A stretch of DNA of 64,000 nt from contig NZ_JAGMUL010000207.1 of NCBI RefSeq assembly GCF_019049285.1, forward strand, positions 62,001 to 126,000, in the 5' to 3' direction. Positions 29,921 through 38,040 of the stretch are shown here, in pieces. The translations under genes and the position numbers were made by a program. This stretch comes from Streptomyces sp. AC550_RSS872 (GTDB lineage: Bacteria > Actinomycetota > Actinomycetes > Streptomycetales > Streptomycetaceae). Every line of letters begins with the position of its first letter. The stretch's first letter is position 1. Below the pieces are notes generated by a model. It was not told the origin of the DNA and did no database searches. It was given only the letters and a program-made list of their open reading frames with translations.

Positions 29921-31680
29921 TGAACGACCTGCTTCCGCTGCTCGTCGCCGTACCGCTCCTCGGGGCCGCCCTCCTGGTCGCGGGCGGACGCCGGGTGCCC
30001 CGCGTCCTCGCCGAGTCCGTGGGCTGTGCCGTCTCGGCGGGCACGGCCGTACTCGCGATCGTGCTGTTGCTGAACTCCTCGCCGCCGATGACCGAATGGG
30101 TCGGCGGCTGGTCGCCCGCCGACGGCCGCAGCGTGGGCATCGTCCTGGTCGGGGACGGCGCGGGTCTCGGCATGGCGGCTCTGGCCTCCCTGCTGACCCT
30201 CGCGGCGCTGGCGTACTCCTGGCACTACTTCGAGGAGCCGCCACGCCGGCACGCGGGCTCGTTCCCCGCGCTGATGCTGCTCCTCCAGGCCGGGATGTGC
30301 GGGTTCTCGATCGCGGGCGACCTCTTCAACGCCTTCGTGTGGTTCGAGCTGATGAGCGTCGTGGCCTACGCACTGACGGGTACCCGGGTCGAGGAGGCCA
30401 AGGCCGTACAGGGCGCGCTGACCTTCGGCGTCGTCACCTCCCTCGGCGCCTACGCCATGCTGATGGGCATCGGTTTGCTCTACGCCCGCACCGGCGAACT
30501 CGCCATGACGCAGATCGGCCGCAGCCTCGACGCGCACGGGCCGCCGGACGCCCTGGTCCTCGCCGCCTTCGTCCTCGTCCTGACCGGCCTGCTGGTCAAG
30601 GCGGCCGCCGTTCCCTTCCACTTCTGGCTCCCGGACGCCCACGCGGTCGCGCCCACGCCCGTGTGCATGCTGCTGTCGGGCGTCATGGTCGAACTCGGCG
30701 TGTACGGCGTCTGGCGGGTGTACGGCACCGTCTTCGCGGGGCCCGGCGGCATCCCGGCCGCCGACCTGGAACGGGTGCTCCTCGTGCTGGGCGCGGTGAC
30801 GGCGGCGCTCGGCGCGGTCATGTGCTGGTACCAGCGGCACGTCAAACGACTGCTGGCGTACTCGACGGTCGCCCACACCGGGCTGTTCCTGATCGGCATC
30901 GGCGTCCTCACGCCCGAGGCCGACGACGGGGTCGCGCTGTACGTCCTCGGACACGCCGGAGTGAAGGCCGCCCTGTTCGCCTGCACGGGCATCCTCCTCG
31001 ACCGGTACGGCACCGTCGACGAGCACACCTTGCACGGACGGGCCCGGGAACTGCGGGGCGTCGCCGTGCTGTTCGCCGTGGCCGGACTGGCACTGGCCGG
31101 ACTCCCGCCCTTCGGCACGGCGTTCGGCAAGGCCGTCACGGAGGAGGCCGTCGGCGGCCCGGTCGTCGCCCTGTACGTCGCCGCGAGCGCGGTTACCGCC
31201 GGGGCCGTACTGCGGGTCGCCGCACGGGTGTTCCTGGGGCTCGGGCCGACCCCCGAGGACGACACCGAGTACGAGACGACCGGCGCCGGGGAGCGCCCCG
31301 AGACCCGGCACCGGCTCAGCCGCGTCCCCGACACCATGACCGCGGTCCCCGCCGTGCTGCTCGCCGGCTCGCTCGCCGTCGGCGCGGCCCCCGGCTTCGG
31401 CGAGATCGTGGCGCACACCGTCAACGAGGCCGGGTCCGGCGGTGCCGTCGTTCCCGCACCGCATTGGAGCCCGGCCGGTGTGCTGCTGGACCTCGCCTCC
31501 ACGGTGCTGGCCCTCGGCCTCGCGGCCCTGGCCGTCACCCGGCCGGCGCTCCTCGCCGCCCCGGACCGCGCGCGCCCGCTGCGACGTCTTCAGTCCGGGC
31601 ACGTCGGGGACTACGTGGCCTGGGTACTGGTGGGAACCACGCTGCTCGGCGCGCTGGCCCTGCCGGGCCTGCTGTCGTAG
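29920..31680 (+). CDS. mrpD: MrpD-like (NuoN/M-type) antiporter core subunit
   Basis: This 586-residue protein has about 14 or more hydrophobic segments and is the only large proton-channel subunit in the operon. Key family residues are visible: FNAFVWFELMSVVAYAL (the transmembrane Glu) near residue 130, VKAAAVPFHFWLPDAHA (the Lys and the discontinuous helix) near 226, and a later Lys in GHAGVKAALFACTGILL near 343. It should exchange protons against Na+ or another cation or couple to a missing partner. It is longer than many MrpD proteins, with an Asp/Glu-rich loop (PEDDTEYETTGAGE) near residue 450. Confidence 0.92.
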   Translation: MNDLLPLLVAVPLLGAALLVAGGRRVPRVLAESVGCAVSAGTAVLAIVLLLNSSPPMTEWVGGWSPADGRSVGIVLVGDGAGLGMAALASLLTLAALAYSWHYFEEPPRRHAGSFPALMLLLQAGMCGFSIAGDLFNAFVWFELMSVVAYALTGTRVEEAKAVQGALTFGVVTSLGAYAMLMGIGLLYARTGELAMTQIGRSLDAHGPPDALVLAAFVLVLTGLLVKAAAVPFHFWLPDAHAVAPTPVCMLLSGVMVELGVYGVWRVYGTVFAGPGGIPAADLERVLLVLGAVTAALGAVMCWYQRHVKRLLAYSTVAHTGLFLIGIGVLTPEADDGVALYVLGHAGVKAALFACTGILLDRYGTVDEHTLHGRARELRGVAVLFAVAGLALAGLPPFGTAFGKAVTEEAVGGPVVALYVAASAVTAGAVLRVAARVFLGLGPTPEDDTEYETTGAGERPETRHRLSRVPDTMTAVPAVLLAGSLAVGAAPGFGEIVAHTVNEAGSGGAVVPAPHWSPAGVLLDLASTVLALGLAALAVTRPALLAAPDRARPLRRLQSGHVGDYVAWVLVGTTLLGALALPGLLS

Positions 31681-31695
31681 CCAGGACCGTGGGGA

Positions 31696-32358
31696 TCACG
31701 TCCCGTATGTCACCTTCACCTCCTTGAAGCCGAGGGAGTGCAGCAGGCCTTCGAGCATGCCGGTGGTGTTGGTCTCGGCGCGTGCGGTCAGGCCGCTCTC
31801 CTTCGCCGCGTCGCCGATGTGCCGGACGGCAAGTTTCTGCACGGCCTGTTCGCTGTTCGGGTTGTCCGAGAAGAGATCGCCGAGGCGGTCGAGGAGACCG
31901 CGCTCCTTGGAGACGGCGTAGGAGCGGTCGGGGTCCAGGGCCGGTGTGCCGAGGGCGGCGTGCGGCAGACGGAGCGTGGCGGACGTACGGTCCTCATTGA
32001 CCGTGACGTCGTCCTCGCCGACCTTTCCGAGGTCGACATAGGCGTCCACGGTGCCCGCGCCGACGTACAGCGTGCGGGTGCCGCGGATCGCGTCGGGCAG
32101 GAACTTGGCGTCCTTCTCCAGATCCACGACGATCTGGAAGTTTCCGGAGGCGGCTTCGTAGCGGCTCATGTCCTGGATGGACTGAAGCAGCGCGGGACCC
32201 GAACGGTCGTTGGTCTCGGTGCCGAACAGGTCCTTCAGACCGGGGATCACGCTCAGCCGGATCCCGGCGAAGAAGACGACGAGCACCAGGATCAGGGCGC
32301 TCACCACCTTCGCCCAGCCGGGCATGCGCTTGTCGATGCGCTTGACGGGAGTCGTCAT
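31696..32358 (-). CDS. DUF4230-domain membrane-anchored protein
   Basis: The 220-residue protein has one transmembrane segment (KVVSALILVLVVFFAGIRL, residues about 18-36) and an extracytoplasmic domain of the DUF4230 family: LLQSIQDMSRYEAASGNFQIV near residue 60, a mixed alpha/beta core, and a C-terminal amphipathic region ending FKEVKVTYGT. Its function is unknown. ATG 32358 follows AAGGAG by ten bases; the longer frame to 32388 is not supported. It converges on the antiporter operon with 15 bases between stops and lies 22 bases after the ribosomal-protection gene on the same strand, so read-through is possible. Confidence 0.82.
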   Translation of the reverse strand: MTTPVKRIDKRMPGWAKVVSALILVLVVFFAGIRLSVIPGLKDLFGTETNDRSGPALLQSIQDMSRYEAASGNFQIVVDLEKDAKFLPDAIRGTRTLYVGAGTVDAYVDLGKVGEDDVTVNEDRTSATLRLPHAALGTPALDPDRSYAVSKERGLLDRLGDLFSDNPNSEQAVQKLAVRHIGDAAKESGLTARAETNTTGMLEGLLHSLGFKEVKVTYGT

Positions 32359-32380
32359 GGCGACGTTTCTCCTTCCCTCT

Positions 32381-34312
32381 TCAACCAAGTACCCCCAAAT
32401 CCCTTGCCGGACCTGTCTGTTGGCCGCGCTTCAGCTCCCGGTCCCCGGACACCCGCGACCACCACACCCCTTCGCCATGCGTGAGCCCCGGCAGCCGCAG
32501 CTCGACCTCCCGCACCCGCCGGGCCGGCAGCTCGCCGGTGATCAGCCATGACGTCGATCCGCCCGTCGTACCCGTGAACTCGGCTCCGCACGAGGCGAGG
32601 TGGGCGGAGACCGGAGACAGGGCGTCCAGCGGGACTTCCGTCTCGAAGGCGTGGTACGGCTCGTACCGCCGTGTCCCCGCCCGCTCCAGCGCGCGGTGCA
32701 GCACGATCGGGGTGAGCCCGCGGAAGTCGGCGGCCGTGCTGATCGGCGCGGAGTAGCCGGACCGGGTCAGTGTCACCCGGTAGTCGGTCACCGGCGCGCC
32801 GGACGGGCCCGTCTCCATCGTCGTGTGGACCGTGTCCTCGATGGCCTGGTGGAAGGCGCGGGGGAGTGCGCCGAGTTCCGTCTCGTAGGTGAACACCCCG
32901 CCCGAGCCACGCGGTCCCGGTTCGACCCGCAGTCCGATCGTCGCCCAGTACTTGGTGTGGTCGTGCCACGGCATCTGCGCGCAGGCCTCGCCGACGCCCC
33001 GCGGACGCTCCAGCATGCGCACCCGGCCCGGCTCGAACTCGGCCTGCACGCCGAAGTCCTGCGCGAGGGTAGCGGCGAGCACTTCCATCTGCACCTCGCC
33101 GTACAGCAGAAGCGCGGTGGCGCCCGTGGGCGTGGGGCGGGCGTGGATCAGGGGGTCCTGGTCCGCCAGGGTCAGCAGCGCCGTGCGGAGCGGCGCCGCC
33201 TGGACGGGGTTGCGGGCCCGGACCAGCGTCTCCAGTGTCGGTGGTGCGAACTGCGGCGCACGGGCCGTGAGTTCGCCGAGCCGGTCGCCGACTCGGATGC
33301 CCGGGACGCCGGTGAGCGCGGCGATGTTCCCGGCGGTGAGGATCTCGGCGCCGCCGATCACGTCGAGGTGCGTGGCCCTGCCGGTGACCTCGGTGGTCCG
33401 GCCGTCGGCCGCGCGGCGCAGGAACGTCAGCCGCTGACGCCGGGCCACCTCACCGTCGTACAAACGCAGATACGCCGTCCGCTCACGGTCGGGGCCGGGC
33501 CGTACGGCGAACACTGTGCCGCGCGGTGCGCCGGTCCCGGACGCCGGCGCCGGAGGGATGAGCCGGGTGATGCCCTCGACCAGGTCCGGGATGCCCTGGC
33601 CGCCGAGCGCCGAGCCGAAGAAGACCGGGTGGAAGGAGCCGTCGGCCGTCCGGGCGGCGAGCGACCTGCCCAGCTCGTCCGTGGTCGGTTCGGGGCCGTC
33701 CACGATCCCTGCCAGGATGTCGGCGTCCACCTCCGCGAGCGCCTCGGCCAGGTCGGCGCGGCCCTGGGGATCGGCCGGCGAGTACGGTCGCACGCGGGCG
33801 TCGGCAGTGCCGAGTCCCGTCACCGCGTTCAGCGGCGCGACGGTCGGCGCCAGCCTGCGGCGGATGTCGGCGAGCAGGTCGTCCGAGCGGGCGCCCGCCC
33901 GGTCGATCTTGTTGACGAACACGACCGTGGGCAGCCGCAGCCGCCGCAAGGTGCGCATCAGTACCCGCGTCTGCGCCTGCACGCCCTCCACGGCGGACAG
34001 CAGCAGCACCGCGCCGTCGAGGACCTCCAGGGCCCGCTCGACCTCGGCGATGAAGTCGGAGTGCCCGGGGGTGTCGATCAGGTTGACCTGGGTGTCGCCG
34101 ACGGTGAACGCGGCGACGGCGGAGCGGATGGTGATGCCGCGCTGCCGCTCGATGGCGCCGTCGTCCGTGCGGGTGTCACCGCCGTCGACGCTGCCGAGCC
34201 GGGTGATCGTGCCGTGGTCGAAGAGCAGTCGCTCGGTGAGGCTGGTCTTACCGGCGTCGACGTGGGCCAGGATGCCGATGTTCAGGATGTTCGGGGTGTT
34301 CGGGGTGTGCAT
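32381..34312 (-). CDS. Ribosomal-protection GTPase (OtrA/TetM-like)
   Basis: The 643-residue protein is an EF-G-like translational GTPase of the tetracycline ribosomal-protection group. The G-domain motifs are AHVDAGKTSLTERLL at residues about 15-29, RGITIRSA near 58, DTPGHSDF near 80 and NKIDRAG near 134; domains 2-5 follow, including HFQDVG-type and TRSGYSAPI segments near 545, as in Tet proteins. The length fits OtrA/TetM. Streptomycetes carry intrinsic members of this group, so resistance is plausible but untested, and a stress-related ribosome role is an alternative. The N-terminus has an unusual PNTPNILNIG near-repeat. It is divergent from the PRPP synthetase gene. Confidence 0.9.
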   Translation of the reverse strand: MHTPNTPNILNIGILAHVDAGKTSLTERLLFDHGTITRLGSVDGGDTRTDDGAIERQRGITIRSAVAAFTVGDTQVNLIDTPGHSDFIAEVERALEVLDGAVLLLSAVEGVQAQTRVLMRTLRRLRLPTVVFVNKIDRAGARSDDLLADIRRRLAPTVAPLNAVTGLGTADARVRPYSPADPQGRADLAEALAEVDADILAGIVDGPEPTTDELGRSLAARTADGSFHPVFFGSALGGQGIPDLVEGITRLIPPAPASGTGAPRGTVFAVRPGPDRERTAYLRLYDGEVARRQRLTFLRRAADGRTTEVTGRATHLDVIGGAEILTAGNIAALTGVPGIRVGDRLGELTARAPQFAPPTLETLVRARNPVQAAPLRTALLTLADQDPLIHARPTPTGATALLLYGEVQMEVLAATLAQDFGVQAEFEPGRVRMLERPRGVGEACAQMPWHDHTKYWATIGLRVEPGPRGSGGVFTYETELGALPRAFHQAIEDTVHTTMETGPSGAPVTDYRVTLTRSGYSAPISTAADFRGLTPIVLHRALERAGTRRYEPYHAFETEVPLDALSPVSAHLASCGAEFTGTTGGSTSWLITGELPARRVREVELRLPGLTHGEGVWWSRVSGDRELKRGQQTGPARDLGVLG

Positions 34313-34509
34313 GCGGGATGGAGTCCTCGATGACCGTGGGCCGGCAGGGGCGCTGGGTGCTGTCGAGGAGTCGGCGCATGTGAGGGATCCTGACGTGAGG
34401 GAACGCGGACGCCGCCATCATGGCGTGGCTGCACAGGCGGACGGCAAGCGAATTTCGGGTCCCCGTAGCATGACCCCGGGAGCAGAAACGATCATGCGAG
34501 GAGCCGAGC

Positions 34510-35463
34510 GTGCGAGAGATCGCCGTGTTCAGCGGCAGTGCCCACCCCGAGCTGGCGGCGGAGGTCTGCGCTCATCTGGGGGTGCCGCTCAGTCCCACCC
34601 GGGTCAGCCGGTTCGCCAACGACTGCCTTGAGGTGCAGCTTCAGGCCAACTGCCGGGAACGGGACGTCTACCTCATCCAGCCGCTGGTGCGGCCCGTCCA
34701 GGAGCATCTCGTCGAGCTGCTGCTGATGTGCGACGCCGCACGCGGGGCGTCCGCGCGCCGGATCACGGTCGTCATGCCGCACTACTCCTACGCCCGCTCG
34801 GACAAGAAGGACGCGCCCCGGATCTCGCTCGGCGGCCGGCTCGTCGCGGACCTCATGGTGGCCGCCGGCGCGAGCCGCGTGCTCGCCATGACCCTGCACG
34901 CGCCCCAGGTGCACGGGTTCTTCACGGTGCCGGTCGACCACCTGCACGCGCTGCGTGAACTCGCCGCGCACTTCCGGCAGTACGACCTCTCCCGTACGAC
35001 CGTCGTCTCGCCCGACCTCGGCAACGCCAAGGAGGCCGCCGCGTTCGCGCGGATGATCGGCGCGCAGGTGGCCGCGGGCGCCAAGCAGCGGTTCGCGGAC
35101 GACCGGGTCAGCATCAGCTCCGTCATCGGCGAGGTCACCGACCGGGACGTGATCGTTCTGGACGACGAGATCGCCAAGGGCAGCACCGTCCTCGAACTCC
35201 TCGACCGGCTACGGGAGTTGGGGCCGCGCTCGATCCGCGTCGCCTGTACGCACGGTCTGTTCGCGGCCGGTGCGCTGAAGCGGATCGGCGAGCAGCCCGA
35301 CGTACTGGAGATCGTGTGCACCAACACCGTGCCGGTCCCCGTGGAGGAGCGCACCGAGAAGCTGCGGGTCCTGTCCATCGCCCCGGCGCTCGCCGAGGCC
35401 GTGCGCCGCATTCACAACGGGGAGTCCGTCAGCGCCCTGTTCGACGCGCCGGGAACCGAGTAG
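34510..35463 (+). CDS. Divergent ribose-phosphate pyrophosphokinase (PRPP synthetase)
   Basis: The 317-residue enzyme has the PRPP synthetase fold: an N-terminal IAVFSGSAHPELAAEV, RDVYLIQPLVRPVQEH near residue 52, MPHYSYARSDKKDAPRIS near 95 and LHAPQVHGFFTVPVDHL near 130, which holds the ribose-5-phosphate/ATP site. The usual PRPP loop (DDM-D-TAGT) is replaced by VLDDEIAKGSTVLELL near residue 217, so it is a paralogue and not the housekeeping copy. It should make PRPP from ribose-5-phosphate and ATP, perhaps with altered specificity. GTG 34510 follows GAGGAG; an in-frame ATG at 34495 is an alternative. The 197-base region upstream is shared with the GTPase gene. Confidence 0.88.
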   Translation: MREIAVFSGSAHPELAAEVCAHLGVPLSPTRVSRFANDCLEVQLQANCRERDVYLIQPLVRPVQEHLVELLLMCDAARGASARRITVVMPHYSYARSDKKDAPRISLGGRLVADLMVAAGASRVLAMTLHAPQVHGFFTVPVDHLHALRELAAHFRQYDLSRTTVVSPDLGNAKEAAAFARMIGAQVAAGAKQRFADDRVSISSVIGEVTDRDVIVLDDEIAKGSTVLELLDRLRELGPRSIRVACTHGLFAAGALKRIGEQPDVLEIVCTNTVPVPVEERTEKLRVLSIAPALAEAVRRIHNGESVSALFDAPGTE

Positions 35464-35468
35464 ACGCC

Positions 35469-35849
35469 TCATAACGTGCCGGACGTGGCCTCCGGCTGGT
35501 TCAGGGCCGCGTCCAGCGTCGGGTGCGGGGGCAGCAGCCGGGACAGGCCGGTGATCCTGAGGACGCGCAGGGTGAGCGGGTGGGTGCAGACCAGGTGCAG
35601 CTGCCCGCCGTGGTCGAGCGCCCGGCCGCGGGCGCGGTAGAGCAGGCGCAGCCCGGAGCAGTCGAAGAACTCGATCCTGCGCAGGTCGATCACGACCCTG
35701 GCGTCGGGGTGTGCCGTCACCCGGTCCAGGTATGGCGCGATTTCGACGGCGGCCGCGATGTCGATCTCGCCGTGGAACTCCAGCACCGTGTGTCCCCGGT
35801 GCCGGTGGACGCGCAGATGCCGGCTGAACGGCGCAGGATCCTGCTGCAC
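35469..35849 (-). CDS. STAS-domain anti-sigma-factor antagonist-like protein
   Basis: The 126-residue protein is a single STAS domain like BldG/RsbV: an N-terminal strand GHTVLEFHGEIDIAA, then VVIDLRRIEFFDCSGLRLL near residue 52, where the Ser of DCSGL is the usual phosphorylation site, and a C-terminal VLRITGLSRLL. It would bind a partner kinase/anti-sigma factor in its unphosphorylated form. No kinase or sigma factor is adjacent; an RsbW-like remnant lies far away at 58.5 kb. ATG 35849 starts MQQDPAPFSR. The stop lies five bases from that of the convergent PRPP synthetase gene. The 173-base upstream gap is AT-richer and probably contains its promoter. Confidence 0.9.
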   Translation of the reverse strand: MQQDPAPFSRHLRVHRHRGHTVLEFHGEIDIAAAVEIAPYLDRVTAHPDARVVIDLRRIEFFDCSGLRLLYRARGRALDHGGQLHLVCTHPLTLRVLRITGLSRLLPPHPTLDAALNQPEATSGTL

Positions 35850-36022
35850 GACGACATCGCCTCCAACCTGCTCACTTGCGGCGGGCTACTCAAATCCAGT
35901 CCCCGCACTGCAAGTTACCCTCGAACGACCGAATTTGAGCATGTTCGATTGACATATGTCTTCGAATTGCGACAGACGTTTCGCCGACTGCTGCGCGGGA
36001 TGCGCGAGATGCGCGGGCGTGA

Positions 36023-36460
36023 CTACGACAACGCGTGCCAGGACTTGCTGAGGGCCTGGCGGAACTGCTCGGCCTGGTGGGCCGTGAGGTCCCGCACCAT
36101 CCGCTCCTCCAGCTCCCGCACCTGCCCCGCGTGGCGCGCCAGCAGCTCACGGCCGGCGTCGGTCAGCAGGATCAGCAGCTCGCGGCGATTGCGGGGATTG
36201 CGCTCCCGGCGGACCAGCCCGCGGCTCTCCAGCGACCGTACGAGATCGGCGATCGACTGGGCCGTGACGAACGAGTCGCGGGCCAGCTGTGCGGCCGACA
36301 GTCCGTCGTGCCGCTCGAGGACGGTGAGTGCCGTGTACTGGAGGGCGGTGATCCCGGACGGCTTGACGAGCTCGTCGAGGTGGGAGCGCACGACCAGCTC
36401 CACCTGCTTCACCATGTAGAGAAGCGACGGAGCTGCCTTGGTCACCTGGGTGTCGAGCAT
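36023..36460 (-). CDS. MarR-family regulator of the dehydrogenase pair
   Basis: The 145-residue protein is a MarR winged-helix regulator: LQYTALTVLERHDGLSAAQL near residue 42, recognition helix region VTAQSIADLVRSLESRGLV near 68, and a wing with RNPRNRRELLILLTDAG. It is divergent from the aldehyde dehydrogenase gene, with two palindromes in the 103-base region between them, so it very likely represses both itself and the dehydrogenase operon until an aldehyde, alcohol or aromatic ligand binds. ATG 36460 starts MLDTQVTKAAPS. Confidence 0.93.
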   Translation of the reverse strand: MLDTQVTKAAPSLLYMVKQVELVVRSHLDELVKPSGITALQYTALTVLERHDGLSAAQLARDSFVTAQSIADLVRSLESRGLVRRERNPRNRRELLILLTDAGRELLARHAGQVRELEERMVRDLTAHQAEQFRQALSKSWHALS

Positions 36461-36480
36461 GAGTTCAGCCTAGAGCATTG

Positions 36481-36527
36481 ACAGGAAACCTGTCTGTAAT
36501 GAGACTGCGGACCAACAGGAATCCTGT
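36481..36527. promoter_or_regulatory. Two MarR-type operator palindromes
   Basis: ACAGGAAACCTGT at 36481-36493 and ACAGGAATCCTGT at 36515-36527 share arms ACAGG/CCTGT and differ only in the centre. They are 34 bases apart, between the divergent MarR and aldehyde dehydrogenase genes. The left site overlaps TTGACA at 36478-36483, a consensus -35 element. This is a strong candidate for MarR autoregulation and repression of the dehydrogenases. Confidence 0.7.
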
Positions 36528-36563
36528 TTGTTGAAATCTTGGCGATGGAGCTGGGGAGTGGCG

Positions 36564-38015
36564 ATGACCACCTTCGAGATCGAACCCGGTCGGCTGTTCA
36601 TCGGGGGCCGGTGGCGCGAGGCCGCCGACGGAGCGCGCACCGAGGTGGTCGACCCGTCCCGCGGCACGGTCCTCACCACGGTCGCGGACGCCGGTGCCGC
36701 CGATATGGACGCGGCCGTGCGCGCCGCGCGGGACGCCTTCGACGACGGCGCCTGGTCCGGGCTGAGCGGCCGCGAGCGGGGCCGGGTGCTGCGCCGGGTC
36801 GCCGCGCTGATCCGGGAGAACGCGGACACGATCGCCGAGCTGGAGAGCCGCGACGTCGGCAAACCGATCACGCTCGCGCACGCCGTCGACGTCACCAACG
36901 CCGCCAACGACTACGAGCACTTCGCCGCCCTCGCCCACTCCCTCGACGGCTCCGTCCGGGACACGCCCATGAACGCCCTCGCCTACGTCCGGCGCCGGCC
37001 GATCGGCGTGGTCGCGGCGATCACCCCGTACAACTTCCCCCTGATCCTGGCCGGTTCCAAGATCGCCCCGGCGCTCGCGGCGGGCAACACGGTGGTGCAC
37101 AAGCCGGCCGAGGAGACCCCGCTCAGCGCCCTGTACATGGCCGACCTCTTCAAACGGGCCGGGGTCCCCGACGGCGTGGTCAACGTCGTCACCGGCGGCC
37201 CCGCGGCCGGCGAGGCGCTGCTGCGCAACCCCGGGGTCGACAAGGTCGCCTTCACCGGCTCGACCGGCGTCGGCAGGAAGGTCGCGGCCATCGCCGGGGA
37301 GTCGCTCAAGCCGGTGACCATGGAACTCGGCGGCAACGCGGCCCACGTCGTCTTCGAGGACGCCGACCTGGAGAAGGCCGTCGGCGCGGTCATCAAGGGC
37401 TTCGTCTTCAACACCGGACAGTTCTGCATGGGCGGACCGCGGCTCCTGGTGGCGCGCCAGGTCTACAGCACCCTGCTCGGCATCCTCGCCGACGCCGTGC
37501 CCGGCGTACCGCTCGGCGACCCGCGCAAGCCGGAGACCGTCATCGGACCGATGGCGGGGGAGCGGCATCTGCGCAAGGTGGAGGAGTACGTCGACCTGGC
37601 CCGCAAGGACGGCGGCCGCATCGTCTGCGGCGGCGAGCGCCTCGACCTCGACGGCGGCTACTACTACAAGCCCACCGTGATCGCCGACCTGCCGGACGAC
37701 TCCCGCGTGATCCAGGAGGAGATCTTCGGCCCGGTCCTCACCGTCCAGCCCTTCGACTCCGAGGACGAGGCCGTCGAGCTCGCCAACTCCACGCCGTACG
37801 GTCTGGCCTCGGGCATCCAGACCGGCAGTCTGGCCCGCGCCCACCGGGTCGCCGACCGCCTCCAGGCCGGGATCGTCTGGGTCAACGACTGGGCGATGCT
37901 CGACCCCGCGGTCCCCTTCGGCGGCGTCAAGGACTCCGGCTTCGGCCGCGAGTACGGCCCCGAGGCGCTCGACGCCTACACCACGACCAAGTCCGTCGTC
38001 GTCTCGCTCGACTGA
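36564..38015 (+). CDS. NAD(P)-dependent aldehyde dehydrogenase
   Basis: The 483-residue enzyme oxidises an aldehyde to its acid. It has the ALDH landmarks: TPYNFPLILAGSKIAPALAA near residue 155, the cofactor loop FTGSTGVGRKVA near 228, the general-base Glu in TMELGGNAAHVV near 253, and the catalytic Cys in FNTGQFCMGG near 287. EEIFGPVLTVQPF near 385 completes the family pattern. ATG 36564 follows GGGGAG; the frame upstream is not conserved. With the alcohol dehydrogenase 25 bases downstream it forms an alcohol-to-aldehyde-to-acid pair under MarR control. An aromatic substrate (benzyl alcohol type) is possible but not shown. Confidence 0.92.
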   Translation: MTTFEIEPGRLFIGGRWREAADGARTEVVDPSRGTVLTTVADAGAADMDAAVRAARDAFDDGAWSGLSGRERGRVLRRVAALIRENADTIAELESRDVGKPITLAHAVDVTNAANDYEHFAALAHSLDGSVRDTPMNALAYVRRRPIGVVAAITPYNFPLILAGSKIAPALAAGNTVVHKPAEETPLSALYMADLFKRAGVPDGVVNVVTGGPAAGEALLRNPGVDKVAFTGSTGVGRKVAAIAGESLKPVTMELGGNAAHVVFEDADLEKAVGAVIKGFVFNTGQFCMGGPRLLVARQVYSTLLGILADAVPGVPLGDPRKPETVIGPMAGERHLRKVEEYVDLARKDGGRIVCGGERLDLDGGYYYKPTVIADLPDDSRVIQEEIFGPVLTVQPFDSEDEAVELANSTPYGLASGIQTGSLARAHRVADRLQAGIVWVNDWAMLDPAVPFGGVKDSGFGREYGPEALDAYTTTKSVVVSLD

Positions 38016-38040
38016 GCGCCCCCGCCTAGGAGTTCGTACG

